The translations under genes were made by a program, and so were the position numbers. Under the pieces are notes generated by a model. That model searched no databases, was not told the DNA's origin, and saw only the letters and a list, made by a program, of their open reading frames with translations. From Planctomycetaceae bacterium (GTDB lineage Bacteria; Planctomycetota; Planctomycetia; Pirellulales; Pirellulaceae), in assembly GCA_020638995.1 (NCBI GenBank), contig JACKHM010000004.1, positions 124,001-188,000 on the forward strand: 64,000 bases of DNA. The letters run 5' to 3'. Numbering within the stretch: the first letter of the stretch is position 1; every line of letters begins with the position of its first letter. This document shows, piece by piece, positions 44,564-53,592 of this stretch.

Positions 44564-45202
44564 ATGAATAGTCGATGGATCTGTGCGATTGCCTTAGCTA
44601 GCAGCTGGCTTGTTTCGGCAGCCCAAGCGCAAAGTAACGCGGACCGAGGTGCGGTACTTGGCGGAGTTGGTGGCGCGCTTGCGGGTGCGGCAATTGGTCA
44701 GCACAACGGTGAAACCGCTGGAGGGGCATTGATTGGTGGTGCCGTTGGCTTGCTGAGTGGTGCGCTAATCGGCAACTCGATCGATGCCGAGCAATCTCGT
44801 CAGCGCTATATCGAACAGCAATACATCGCCCAGAACTCGCGAGCCGTTACGATCAGCGAAGTATTGAGCATGACGAAGAGCGGTGTCAGCGACGCCGTGA
44901 TCGTCAACCATATCAATCAACAGGGCGTCCAACAGCGGCTTGAAGTGTCGGACGTCATATTGCTCCATCGCGAGGGGGTCAGCGAACCTGTGCTCACGGC
45001 GTTACAACGAGCTAGTGTCAGTGGGACGCCCGTCTATGTTGCTCCGACACGCGTCTACACAGAGCCCGTCATTGTTCACGACTATCACTACGTACGCCCC
45101 GCCTATCCGATCTACGCCCCTCGCTATTATCATCCGCATCATTACCACCGCGGCTACAGCGCTTCGCCCGGTGTGAGCTTTGGCATTTCGGTAGGGCGTT
45201 AA
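44564..45202 (+). CDS. Exported glycine-zipper protein with His/Tyr-rich C-terminus
   Basis: A 212-residue protein. A signal peptide is followed by a glycine-zipper segment (AVLGGVGGALAGAAIGQHNG and GGALIGGAVGLLSGALIGN), the kind of helix pair that inserts in or spans a membrane. A middle domain (TISEVLSMTKSGVSDAVIVNHINQQG) looks helical and repeats SGVSDAVI and EGVSEPVL. The C-terminal 50 residues are rich in Tyr, His and Pro (YHPHHYHRG). Function unknown. GGAGG ten bases upstream supports the ATG at 44564. The stop lies 39 bases before the left end of the IS1380-like element. Confidence 0.7.
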   Translation: MNSRWICAIALASSWLVSAAQAQSNADRGAVLGGVGGALAGAAIGQHNGETAGGALIGGAVGLLSGALIGNSIDAEQSRQRYIEQQYIAQNSRAVTISEVLSMTKSGVSDAVIVNHINQQGVQQRLEVSDVILLHREGVSEPVLTALQRASVSGTPVYVAPTRVYTEPVIVHDYHYVRPAYPIYAPRYYHPHHYHRGYSASPGVSFGISVGR

Positions 45203-45241
45203 CTCATCCGCTTATGTTTGTTGCGGTCTCAAGAATCTAGA

Positions 45242-45256
45242 CCTTAAACAAGCGAA
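45242..45256 (+). repeat. Left terminal inverted repeat of the IS1380-like element
   Basis: Perfect 15-bp partner of 47166-47180. Preceded by TCTAGA, the likely target duplication. Confidence 0.9.
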
Positions 45257-45447
45257 CGCCGCGGGCTCGTAGGGCGATTCGCGGCGCGCAGCGTTAGCGA
45301 AGCTCCGTCGCGGAGCGGCAAGTAATCGAATTGTGGTTGCTTCATTAGAGTTTGGCGGGGACGGTGGGAGGGTTGCTGAGTGGGGCGACGCGAGCGGACG
45401 TACTCGCGACTCTTGTGCGGCGCTGACGCGAGCCGCCGCGTAACCGA

Positions 45448-47067
45448 TTAACAGCGCCGACGGCGAATGGTCTCCAGCACGCGGAACAGGACTGGCTGCA
45501 GCGGCGACCAACTGATGAATCGCACCATCACACGGCGACCGGTATGTGTCACCATGGCCGGTAGACGCATCAAGTAGTTCACAAACGTTTTGAACTCCAT
45601 CCGTAGCACGCGCTGTTGTTGCGAACGCTGAGTGATTTGCTCGCTCGACGTTCCTGACGGCATGCCCCACAACGCCAACCACGCTTTGAGATTCCACGCC
45701 AAGCTGGTCATCACCATGTAGGCCCAATTGCTCACCAGCGTGTGAACGGGTGTCGTCAGCGCACAAACGCCTCCTTTGAGTTGCGCGTTGAGGTTCTCTT
45801 GATCGCAACGGTCATTGGCGGAGAATACGATCTGTTGAGAAGTCGCCGTGCGATCGTTCGTGAGATAAAAGAAGTAGCGGTAGTCAGGGAATAGCTCGCC
45901 CTGTCCATCCCGGCGAATCAAGTTCTTCCGCACGATGATCAAACGATAAGTCTTGCGACACGCTGTGGGGCGATATTCCATTTCGGCGACATCCTCCGAC
46001 TTCAACTTCACGTTCTCGAACTGACGCTTTCGCACGATCCGCTCTTTGACCTTGCCGCGTTTGCGGCGGCGGTTCGTCTTGACCGTGTAGCGAGGCGCTC
46101 GCCGCAACTTTTTCCAAGCCTTGTCGGGAAGCTCGTCGGCCTGGATTTGCAAGGGAATCCTGGCATCCACGCCGAACACAAACGTCACGTGATCCTCGTC
46201 CCAGCGGTCCAAATGCTTGGTCTGCGTGAAGTCTGTATCGCCGCGCAGTCGGATGCGGCGGAAGCCTGCTCGCCGACAGACAGCGATCGCCTTGTCAGCT
46301 TCGGCGGCGGCACCTTCGTGACTTGGTCGGTTACCGCTGCGATTCACAACCGACAGCACCTCGCCTGTATTCGCCAGCGAAACGACCAGCGGGTGATAAC
46401 CCCACACGCCGTTGTAGGAGATATCGATGCCTTGCATCTTTTCGGCGCCGGTCTCGACCAACGTGCCGTCCATATCGATCTGTGCTTCTGCAAAGAACTC
46501 CGCGGGCTGGCGCTGCCAAACTTTGAGGCGCGTCTCATCGAAGACTTCCATCAAGGTGCGAACATCGTGTTCTTCAAATCTTCGGCAGAAGTCTCCGGCA
46601 GTGGTCGGATCAGGAGTCCGCCGTGCGCCCAATCCATCCAGATAGGCCTCGTCCGTGCGACGCAATTCCATGTCTTCCAAACACGTTCCATCACACAAGG
46701 CGTTATAGGCGAAGTTCAAGACATGATCCGATTCATGGTAAGGCTTGTGCCACTTCAATAACTGCAACCGTTGGTCGATCGCTTCAGCCAGTTGTAACTC
46801 GCGGACCAATTGGTGCATGACGGCCACGCCGCCATACGCGGTGCCACACTGACGTTCGCCCATCACGCACTGCACGTTCGCGCCTTGCAGCACGGGCCGT
46901 TCACCACTGAGGCCGTCATTCGGCTCCCGGTGTTGCTTGTCGAGTCGCCGGGCAATTCGTCGCTGACGCCGTTGCCACTGCTTCCGCCAAGCTTCGTGAC
47001 AACGAGCGCCGTGCTTGCGAGAACCGGCTGCGGGGCGTATCCTCGTGTTCACTCGAAAGTCCTCCAT
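45448..47067 (-). CDS. IS1380-family DDE transposase
   Basis: A 539-residue transposase filling most of the IS. The acidic residues of the catalytic DDE core appear in AQIDMDGTLVETGA and RLRGDTDFTQTKHLDRW, and the later segment NDRCDQENLNAQLKGG supplies the Glu, all typical of the family. The N-terminal 60 residues are basic and probably contact DNA. The frame is open upstream to a GTG at 47106; ATG at 47067 is preferred. The gene appears intact, so the element may still be active. Confidence 0.92.
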   Translation of the reverse strand: MEDFRVNTRIRPAAGSRKHGARCHEAWRKQWQRRQRRIARRLDKQHREPNDGLSGERPVLQGANVQCVMGERQCGTAYGGVAVMHQLVRELQLAEAIDQRLQLLKWHKPYHESDHVLNFAYNALCDGTCLEDMELRRTDEAYLDGLGARRTPDPTTAGDFCRRFEEHDVRTLMEVFDETRLKVWQRQPAEFFAEAQIDMDGTLVETGAEKMQGIDISYNGVWGYHPLVVSLANTGEVLSVVNRSGNRPSHEGAAAEADKAIAVCRRAGFRRIRLRGDTDFTQTKHLDRWDEDHVTFVFGVDARIPLQIQADELPDKAWKKLRRAPRYTVKTNRRRKRGKVKERIVRKRQFENVKLKSEDVAEMEYRPTACRKTYRLIIVRKNLIRRDGQGELFPDYRYFFYLTNDRTATSQQIVFSANDRCDQENLNAQLKGGVCALTTPVHTLVSNWAYMVMTSLAWNLKAWLALWGMPSGTSSEQITQRSQQQRVLRMEFKTFVNYLMRLPAMVTHTGRRVMVRFISWSPLQPVLFRVLETIRRRRC

Positions 47068-47134
47068 AACTGGCGAGTCGCGGAAACGGCACCACACCAG
47101 AATCACGCGATTCGCTGGGGATTTTCGAGTATTT

Positions 47135-48436
47135 TTATGCGCTAACCGCGAATCGTGCAGGGGGCTTCGCTTGTTTAAGGTCTAGATCCGGCTGCTTATC
47201 TTCGGACTTGCTGTCCGTAACCTGTTTCTTTTTTTCTGCGGCCTTTTTCTTGTCTGCGGCCTCCTGCTCAGTAATTTTGCGTTTCGCTTCGGCCTCGTTG
47301 CTGTTCGCTTCGGATTTCGGAGCGGTCGGCGGTTCATTCGGTTTCTCGACTTCCGCGGTTGGGTAGACGGGGAACTTTGCCACGGGAGTGAGCCCGCGAT
47401 CGATCAGCCAGATGTTGCGAAAGCGTACAGGATCCTTGTGATTTTGAAATCGAATCGGCAGCAGCGTCGGTGCTTCCTCTTGACCAGCGCCGGTCTTATT
47501 AGCGAGTTCGACGTCATCCTGGACCTTGACACCGTTCAACCATGCCGTGATCTGTGCATTACGGACTTTGGTTCCATCTGCGGCCCAACGGGGCGCCGTA
47601 AACGCGACGTCGTACGTCTGCCACTGTAACGGGGGCAGGCACATATTTATGTCGGGCTGACGAGTTCGATAGAGGCTGCCGATGCCATTGAAAGTGGGTT
47701 CTTCGGCGAATGAGTCCAGGACTTGCAGTTCATAACGGCTTTGCAAATAGAGACCGCTGTTCCCACGAGCTTGTCCCGTTGAGGCCGGCATATAAGGCAG
47801 ACGAAATTCGACATGCAGGTTGAAGTCCTGAAACATCGGTTTCAAGTCTGCACCTTGCATCAGCAATCCATCCGGGGTCATCTCCGCAATCGTGAATTGG
47901 TCGGTGTTGGTACCATCGAACAGGACGATCGCGTCCTTGGGTGGTTGCGCGCCCAAGGTTGGACTTTGACGAGTGACTCGCTCCAGCCGACCGACGTGGT
48001 TTCCCTCACGGTCCACAATTAAGCAATGATCTTTCTCGACGAAGATCGCCCACGGCCCGCCCGACAAAATGACAAAATCACCTGAACGTCGCCCAATCAG
48101 TTGGATTGGCGCTGGTTTGTGAGTCTTCTGTCCGGGCAAGCCACCCCGATACTGCAAGGCCTCGAAGTTATCTCCGCCGATCGGACGAATCTGTAACGCT
48201 AGAGGTTCGTACTTGTTTTCGCCAACGGAAATTGGCCCGACAAATTCTCCGAGTAGCGCATATTCCGGGTCGTTCTCGGGGATACTGGTCAGCACAATGC
48301 TCTTTACGGGTTCTGGTCGTTTCTCATCGCCGTGGTCCTGAGCATCAACGGCAAAAACTACGCCTAACATTCCGGCGAAGAGCAAGAAGGTAACTTTCGC
48401 GCGAATGAGCGGTCTGTGAAACAGTAGTGCGGTCAT
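47135..48436 (-). CDS. Exported DUF1080 (3-keto-disaccharide hydrolase) protein with IS-altered C-terminus
   Basis: A 433-residue protein with a signal peptide (VTFLLFAGMLGVVFAVDAQ). Residues about 165-350 form the DUF1080 jelly-roll: IVLFDGTNTDQF, LHVEFRLPYMP and GNSGLYLQSRYELQVLDSF, then WQTYDVAFTAPRW and LPIRFQNHKDPVRFRNIWL. The family hydrolyses 3-keto-glycosides or is simply sugar-binding; it is abundant in planctomycetes. The tail (about 360-420) is a Lys/Glu-rich low-complexity segment. The last 14 residues (LKQAKPPARFAVSA) and the stop come from the IS1380-like element; joining the flanks without it gives PDLDS and a stop. GAGG upstream supports the ATG. Confidence 0.88.
   Translation of the reverse strand: MTALLFHRPLIRAKVTFLLFAGMLGVVFAVDAQDHGDEKRPEPVKSIVLTSIPENDPEYALLGEFVGPISVGENKYEPLALQIRPIGGDNFEALQYRGGLPGQKTHKPAPIQLIGRRSGDFVILSGGPWAIFVEKDHCLIVDREGNHVGRLERVTRQSPTLGAQPPKDAIVLFDGTNTDQFTIAEMTPDGLLMQGADLKPMFQDFNLHVEFRLPYMPASTGQARGNSGLYLQSRYELQVLDSFAEEPTFNGIGSLYRTRQPDINMCLPPLQWQTYDVAFTAPRWAADGTKVRNAQITAWLNGVKVQDDVELANKTGAGQEEAPTLLPIRFQNHKDPVRFRNIWLIDRGLTPVAKFPVYPTAEVEKPNEPPTAPKSEANSNEAEAKRKITEQEAADKKKAAEKKKQVTDSKSEDKQPDLDLKQAKPPARFAVSA
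47166..47180 (-). repeat. Right terminal inverted repeat of the IS1380-like element
   Basis: Perfect 15-bp partner of 45242-45256, followed by TCTAGA. It also encodes part of the altered C-terminus of the DUF1080 protein. Confidence 0.9.
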
Positions 48437-48645
48437 TTACATCCTCAATCGGAACCAGGGTGTCGAGCAAAGCACAAGGAAATTGAACCGATACAATTCT
48501 GATTACGGGGGTGGGACGATGCAACCCGCTGATAAAATGCCGGAGTCGTTTGCGATGTTCGTAAGTCTTTGTTGTTTTTGAGGATGTTATTGGGGCTGCG
48601 GTAAGGTTCCCCGCAGTGGGATGAGTTGCGTGGAGGAAATGTCGA

Positions 48646-48656
48646 GCATTTTGAGG
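48646..48656 (+). repeat. Left terminal inverted repeat of the second IS
   Basis: Perfect 11-bp partner of 50326-50336; inward similarity beyond it is weak. Confidence 0.6.
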
Positions 48657-48773
48657 TGGCAGCTCGGCGGAAACTTTTTTGCCACGATTTTTCGACCAGG
48701 CAGCGAACTCGCGGGGGATGGCTAGCGTAGTGATGCGATCAGCGACTGACTTGGTATTTCATGGAGGAGCCTC

Positions 48774-50153
48774 ATGCGGATCGCATTCACCAAACCGCTC
48801 TTTGCGTGGGACGAACTAGAAGACAGTCCCTCGCTCACCACGTTGCGAGAACTACTGGCCGCGTTGCCCGACGGCAAGTTGCTGGATTCTCTGCGACAGG
48901 CACGTGGCAAAGGACGCGATGATTATCCCGTGCATGTGTTGTGGGGTGTGGTCGTGTTGTCGATCGCGTGTCGGCATTTGGATGTGGAAGCCTGCTTGGC
49001 CGAACTGCGGCGTAACGCGGGTTTGCGGCGGCTGATCGGCATCGAGCAAGAATCACAAGTGCCACACGGTTGGAACATGTCGCGGTTTCTGGCCGTGCTG
49101 GGCGAGTCGCCTCATCGGGAGTTGCTGCACGAAGTCTTCAACGCGTTGATCCAAGAACTCGGTCGCGTGGTGCCTGACTTAGGCGCGAACACCGCTGGCG
49201 ACGCCACGCAACTCAGCGGTCGAGTCGCCGAGCAATCGATCGCTGCCGCCGAAGCCGCCGCCGGCTTGCCGCAGCCCAGCGGTGGCCGCAAAGAGTACAC
49301 CGACGATGCGGGCCGCGTGACGAAGGTGGTCGAGTGGTTCGGCTACAAACTGCACTTACTGGTCGATGTCAAACACGAAGTCGCGTTGGCTTACGAAGTC
49401 ACCGATACCAAAGCCGGCGATGGCGAAACGCTGCCGGCCCTGTTGACGCAAGCTCAAGCGAATCTGCCGGACGACCGCATCCAAACATTGGCTTATGACA
49501 AAGCAGCCGACACCAACGAAGTGCATGCGGTCCTGTCCGCGGCCAAGATCAAACCTGTCATTCAAAATCGTTCGTTGTGGAAGGAGGAACACGAACGGAT
49601 GCTGCCGGGGCACGACGGTAACTCAAACATCGTGTACGACGAAGCCGGTACGTTGTATTGCTACGACCGAGTCAGCCAACCGATGGTGCGTCATCAAATG
49701 GCGTACATCGGATACGAACCGGACCGCGAAGCAATCAAGTATCGCTGCCCGGCCAAGCACGAAGGCTGGGAGTGCCCGATGTCTGCGCTGTGCAACGGCG
49801 CGAAGTCTTACGGCAAGACCGTCCGCGTGCCGCGCGAGATCGACCTCCGCCGCTTCCCCGAGTTGCCGCGCGCCACGAAGAAGTTCGAGCGCTTGTACAA
49901 AGGCCGCACGTCGGTGGAGCGCGTGAACGCTCGGCTGAAAATCTTCTGGGGCGTGGATGACGGCAACCTCAAAGGCTCGCGTCGCTTTCATGCTTGGGTG
50001 GGAGCGGTGTTGGCGGTTCATGCTGCGTTCGCGACGCTGCTAGCCAGTGCGCCTCGTTACGAAGGCGGCCGCTCTCAAGGCACCTTGGGCAAACTCCGGC
50101 TGAGTCCCATCGCCCAAGCTTTACGCGAGCGAGTGACCTCGGCCGTGACCTAA
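48774..50153 (+). CDS. DDE transposase of the second IS (IS1182/IS5-like)
   Basis: A 459-residue transposase. The N-terminal part (about 30-115) is the helical DUF772-like region with RDDYPVHVLWGVVVLSIACRH. The RNase H-like core shows Asp in AGDATQL, Asp in LAYDKAADTNEV and Glu in SVERVNARLK. In between, KYRCPAKHEGWECP contains Cys residues that may bind a metal. The frame is intact, and a GGAGG lies about 9 bases before the ATG, so it is probably functional. Confidence 0.88.
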   Translation: MRIAFTKPLFAWDELEDSPSLTTLRELLAALPDGKLLDSLRQARGKGRDDYPVHVLWGVVVLSIACRHLDVEACLAELRRNAGLRRLIGIEQESQVPHGWNMSRFLAVLGESPHRELLHEVFNALIQELGRVVPDLGANTAGDATQLSGRVAEQSIAAAEAAAGLPQPSGGRKEYTDDAGRVTKVVEWFGYKLHLLVDVKHEVALAYEVTDTKAGDGETLPALLTQAQANLPDDRIQTLAYDKAADTNEVHAVLSAAKIKPVIQNRSLWKEEHERMLPGHDGNSNIVYDEAGTLYCYDRVSQPMVRHQMAYIGYEPDREAIKYRCPAKHEGWECPMSALCNGAKSYGKTVRVPREIDLRRFPELPRATKKFERLYKGRTSVERVNARLKIFWGVDDGNLKGSRRFHAWVGAVLAVHAAFATLLASAPRYEGGRSQGTLGKLRLSPIAQALRERVTSAVT

Positions 50154-50325
50154 ACCAACCGTTCCACTTCACCGAGCCCTCCGCCTCGACGCGGTCGCGG
50201 TCTGCGCCCACCTGACCGAAATCCCTCTTGCTGCCGCTGAATCCCGCTACCAAGCCTTACTGAGCCCCCATTCAACTCGCTACTCAGCGAAACGACCAGG
50301 CTCAGCTCTGACTACAACGCAAACG

Positions 50326-50336
50326 CCTCAAAATGC
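50326..50336 (-). repeat. Right terminal inverted repeat of the second IS
   Basis: Perfect 11-bp partner of 48646-48656, 172 bases after the transposase stop. Confidence 0.6.
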
Positions 50337-50385
50337 CGAAGCGTGTCCATCATTTAATATTTGATGAGCCCAGCGCAGTTAATTG

Positions 50386-51828
50386 TTATTTTGCAACTGT
50401 TCCTCGGGCTACAAATTCATGGACAACCTCCCCATGCACATCATGGTGGCGGAAAGCAATCGTCGGCCTGTCGTTCGCCTTTGTTACGGAAACTGTCAGG
50501 AAACCGCCCTTGACCCGCAAGAAGGGTTGCCAGTCGGGTTGTTTTGGATTTCCCCCTGCATGTTTATCGCTGGCTGGTCCACACGAAAATTCACGCAATC
50601 CTGATGACGGCTCGACCGACATGTACTGCCAATGCCGATCACCACAGCAGGTAAAGAACTTGGTCAGTTTGCTGGACTTGGTCCACGATCGAAACAATTC
50701 ACCTTCGTAGGAGAAGGCGTCGTTCGCATGATTGTCGTTCTTGCCTGCGTCACGATCTGGGCCGACGATCGGCGTTGGGCTAATCAAGACCCGGAAGTCC
50801 GCATCGCTTTGCTCGATTGTTCGCTTTAGCCAAGCGAGTTGTTCCGCACCCCAGATTGTTTTGTCGGGCCCGTCCGCGTCGGTGTTCGGCGACCGATATA
50901 GGCGGCCCTCCACCATCCAAACCTGAAGGCCTTTGCCCCAGCGAACGGTGCGATAGGTCATTTCACCCATTGGCACTTGCTCGCGATAGACCTTGAAACC
51001 TTCTTCGAAAGTAAGCGGGTTCATCCATTTGGCTTTCATGGTGGGCCAGCAGTCGTTCGCCCAAGAGTCGTGATCGTCGACTTCCCAGTAGCCCGGTACG
51101 TTGCGATGGAACTCGACATGGCGCGGAAGCGAATACATACGCTGCCAATGAAATCGAGCTAGTTCGACGGTGCGGGCTCGCGGTGCTTCGCTGTCCAAGT
51201 AAACGGTGTCGCCCGTCGGCACGAGGAAGTCTAAGTTCAACTTTTGCATGGCTGGATAGATGTGATAGCCCTCGCGATGATCCAAGTCCCAGTACGACTG
51301 ACCGGTGACGACGCCGAAGCTGACGTCTTGCCATTGCTGCTCCATCGCGGGAGTGCCGAAAGAGCCGATATCGGTCGCGCTGACCTCCGTGTCGCCCGAA
51401 TCACGAGCTTCGACCTTAAGATAATAACGCGTTGCCGGTTCTAGCTCGCCGATGTGGAACTGCTGGATAAAATCGTGCTCGGCAGCAACGGTGACCCACT
51501 CGGTCGATTTCGCGTTGCGAAGATCTTCTGCGGTCGAGTAGCGGACACGAATTTCGCCCACCGCGCCAGGCGTTGCACCATCGCGATCTTCGACCTTGAC
51601 TTTCGAGGGTGTGTACTCGTTCTCCTTGGGAACAGCTTTCTTCGCCTCGCGATATCCATCCCAATTGCGCTCGGCATCACGAGTCACTCGTGTCCAAACA
51701 ATGGCCGAATTCTGAGTCACTTCGCCCACTCGGAATCCCATCGCCATTTCTGCGGCAATTCCATCGGCTGCCATCACGACCAACAAGCTCACTCCTGCGA
51801 CTGCCGACCAAAGAATTTGTCGCACCAT
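50386..51828 (-). CDS. Exported PhoD-like phosphatase
   Basis: A 480-residue protein with a signal peptide (VAGVSLLVVMAADGIAAE). A fibronectin-like N-terminal domain (GEVTQNSAIVWTRVTRDAE and LEPATRYYLKVEARD) precedes the PhoD metallophosphatase domain, with LVPTGDTVYLD, YWEVDDHDSWANDCW and TCCGDRHWQY as metal-binding segments. In classical PhoD the first ligands sit in a GDxxYxD motif; here GDTVYLD agrees. It should hydrolyse phosphomono- or diesters in the periplasm; the substrate is unknown. A GTG at 51831 precedes the preferred ATG at 51828. It is divergent from the thioesterase gene. Confidence 0.87.
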   Translation of the reverse strand: MVRQILWSAVAGVSLLVVMAADGIAAEMAMGFRVGEVTQNSAIVWTRVTRDAERNWDGYREAKKAVPKENEYTPSKVKVEDRDGATPGAVGEIRVRYSTAEDLRNAKSTEWVTVAAEHDFIQQFHIGELEPATRYYLKVEARDSGDTEVSATDIGSFGTPAMEQQWQDVSFGVVTGQSYWDLDHREGYHIYPAMQKLNLDFLVPTGDTVYLDSEAPRARTVELARFHWQRMYSLPRHVEFHRNVPGYWEVDDHDSWANDCWPTMKAKWMNPLTFEEGFKVYREQVPMGEMTYRTVRWGKGLQVWMVEGRLYRSPNTDADGPDKTIWGAEQLAWLKRTIEQSDADFRVLISPTPIVGPDRDAGKNDNHANDAFSYEGELFRSWTKSSKLTKFFTCCGDRHWQYMSVEPSSGLREFSCGPASDKHAGGNPKQPDWQPFLRVKGGFLTVSVTKANDRPTIAFRHHDVHGEVVHEFVARGTVAK

Positions 51829-51995
51829 CACGGGTGTCTCCTCGAAATAAATTTGAAGTACCCCCGCCGCTGTGTGAAGGAGGGTATCCTGCGGCGGAGT
51901 GTTGGGTTACACGGGCGGATTCTATCATGCCGAGCGGCCCACCTGTAGAATGAAGACGCAAACTTCGCCGCGGCACTCGTATTGGAGCGATCATC

Positions 51996-52412
51996 TTGCC
52001 CGACCAACCCGCCGACCGTTATCTCGCACTGAAAGTCATGATGATGCCGCGCGATACGAATCCTTACGGCACAATCTTTGGCGGTGTAATACTCAGCTAC
52101 ATCGATCAAGGTGGCGCGATCGGTGCTCGTCACGAAATCGCATGCAAAGGTTTTCCGGCACAGGATCTTGTCACCGTCGCCATGAACAGCGTCGAATTCC
52201 ACCAGTCGGTATTCGTCGGCGATTGCGTGAGTTTTTGGACCGAGCTGCGCAACATCGGCAAGACTTCGATCACAATGCACATCACGGTCGAAGCGGATCG
52301 AAATGGCGAACTCACGACTCTGACAGAAGCCGATGTGACTTACGTGTCTATCGAGACGAACGGACTTGCGCGCCGTCCTGTCCCGATTCGTGGGAAGAAG
52401 ATGAGCCCGTAG
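51996..52412 (+). CDS. Hotdog-fold acyl-CoA thioesterase (YciA-like)
   Basis: A 138-residue single hotdog domain. RDTNPYGTIFGGVILSYIDQGGAIGA (about 19-44) contains the N/T-P-x-G-xxFGG-xxLxxID motif of the BACH/YciA group with the catalytic Asp in SYIDQ. Later VEFHQSVFVGDCVSFWTEL matches the second conserved strand. It hydrolyses acyl-CoA thioesters, chain length unknown. No ATG is available at the front; the start is TTG at 51996 with GGAG 12 bases upstream (9 if counted from its last base). Confidence 0.88.
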   Translation: MPDQPADRYLALKVMMMPRDTNPYGTIFGGVILSYIDQGGAIGARHEIACKGFPAQDLVTVAMNSVEFHQSVFVGDCVSFWTELRNIGKTSITMHITVEADRNGELTTLTEADVTYVSIETNGLARRPVPIRGKKMSP

Positions 52413-52619
52413 CGTGGTCTGCCAATGTGGCATTGGTGGGCGCGATGCAGGCGGCTTCGCACTCCGATAACTCCTTGGTGACCAAGGGATTCTCCCAGGA
52501 GTCAGGCAACTGGCGCGGGAAATGCACACCTCGTCGCAATGGAACCCGAGATCTTGCCTTTGTGGTCGAACTACTACAATTCAGAGGCGGATAGACTCGA
52601 AAACCAACGAGGTATTACC

Positions 52620-53435
52620 ATGAAGTGGAAAATAGGAACACTCGCCGGAGTCGGCGTTTATGTGCATTGGTCGTTCTGGCTGCTGCCCGCTTGGATATTG
52701 TTCTCCGGCGGAGGCTTGGCAGGCGCGCTGGGATCGATATTCTTCGTGTTTGCGATCTTTGGTTGCGTCGTGCTGCATGAGTTGGGCCATGCTTTGATGG
52801 CTCGTCACTACGGCATCGGAACACGTGATATTACGTTGTATCCGATCGGCGGTGTCGCCAGTTTGGTGCGTATGCCTCGACGGCCTTCACAAGAATTGGC
52901 GATCGCTATCGCAGGCCCAGCCGTGAATGTTGTGATCGCCGGCGTTCTGTTCGCCGTGTTGCTCGTCGCTGGGATCGGCACACAAGGACTCGTCTTCAAC
53001 GTCGCGGGTGGGTCGTTTCTAATCAACTTGCTCGCAGTCAACGTCGCGCTTGTGGTGTTTAACATGCTTCCCGCGTTTCCCATGGATGGCGGGCGTGTGT
53101 TGCGTGCCTTTCTGGCGATGCGCAGGCCTTACTTACGAGCGACCGAGATTGCTGTTCGAGTGGGGCAATTTGTCGCGATCTTGCTCGGAATACTTGGACT
53201 GAAGTCCGGTGGGACGCTGATTTTTATCGCGATATTCGTCTACTTGGCAGCTCAAGCCGAATTGGCAATGGCCAAAAGGCAAGAAGTTCTCGACGCTTCA
53301 TCCGTAATTGACGCAGTAACCTGGTATCAGAGCCCCGGCGAGAGTGCGTCACATCCAGAGTCAGGAATCGTGTGGCTGGATCCTGATGACTCGCATCGAA
53401 CGAAAATCGTCAAAACAGTGCGGGTTGGCCACTGA
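52620..53435 (+). CDS. Site-2-type M50 membrane metalloprotease
   Basis: A 271-residue integral membrane protease. Six or so hydrophobic segments are visible. The zinc motif HELGH lies in VVLHELGHALMARHYGIGTRDITLYPIGG near residue 55, and the third ligand is in NMLPAFPMDGGRVLRAFLA near residue 145. It is of the short rhomboid-independent SpoIVFB-like group that cleaves transmembrane substrates such as anti-sigma factors. The long upstream frame looks random, and GAGG lies 9 bases before the ATG at 52620, so this start is chosen. No partner substrate gene is adjacent. Confidence 0.92.
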   Translation: MKWKIGTLAGVGVYVHWSFWLLPAWILFSGGGLAGALGSIFFVFAIFGCVVLHELGHALMARHYGIGTRDITLYPIGGVASLVRMPRRPSQELAIAIAGPAVNVVIAGVLFAVLLVAGIGTQGLVFNVAGGSFLINLLAVNVALVVFNMLPAFPMDGGRVLRAFLAMRRPYLRATEIAVRVGQFVAILLGILGLKSGGTLIFIAIFVYLAAQAELAMAKRQEVLDASSVIDAVTWYQSPGESASHPESGIVWLDPDDSHRTKIVKTVRVGH

Positions 53436-53592
53436 GCGATAAGCTTTTATAGATCGACCCTTGGGCGAGCGTGTGGCCACGGTCTTGCCGCTTGCAAAGC
53501 GAGTTTACCCCATCTACCTTAGACTCCGTGGCCACCTCGTGTATTGCTCCCCGGGTTGGCTTTCCCTCCCCGTTTCACGCATGAGGTGCCGC

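Larger units (their letters stand above)
45242..47180 (-). mobile_element. IS1380-family insertion sequence, 1939 bp
   Basis: A complete-looking IS. Its ends are perfect 15-bp inverted repeats CCTTAAACAAGCGAA (45242-45256) and TTCGCTTGTTTAAGG (47166-47180), beginning with CCT as in other IS1380 elements such as ISEcp1; weaker similarity continues inward to about 40 bp (both end in CGATTCGCGG). It is flanked by TCTAGA (45236-45241 and 47181-47186), a likely target duplication, though TCTAGA is palindromic and could partly be terminal repeat. It carries one transposase gene. The right end lies inside the coding sequence of the DUF1080 gene. Confidence 0.9.
48646..50336 (+). mobile_element. Second insertion sequence, DDE type, about 1691 bp
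   Basis: The transposase gene at 48774-50153 is bracketed by the inverted pair GCATTTTGAGG (48646-48656) and CCTCAAAATGC (50326-50336), a perfect 11-bp match. CGA precedes the left copy and follows the right one, a possible 3-bp target duplication that may be chance. The element lies in the gap between the DUF1080 and PhoD-like genes and breaks no gene. The boundaries are inferred from these repeats alone; the IS family (perhaps IS1182- or IS5-like) is not certain. Confidence 0.65.

Noticed and set aside
45236..45241. TCTAGA treated as part of the IS1380-like terminal repeat
   Set aside because: It is palindromic, so either reading is possible; the CCT start typical of the family and the restored reading frame of the DUF1080 gene favour target duplication.
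51828..52529. Minus-strand frame of 233 codons
   Set aside because: Antisense to the thioesterase gene, whose family motifs are clear.
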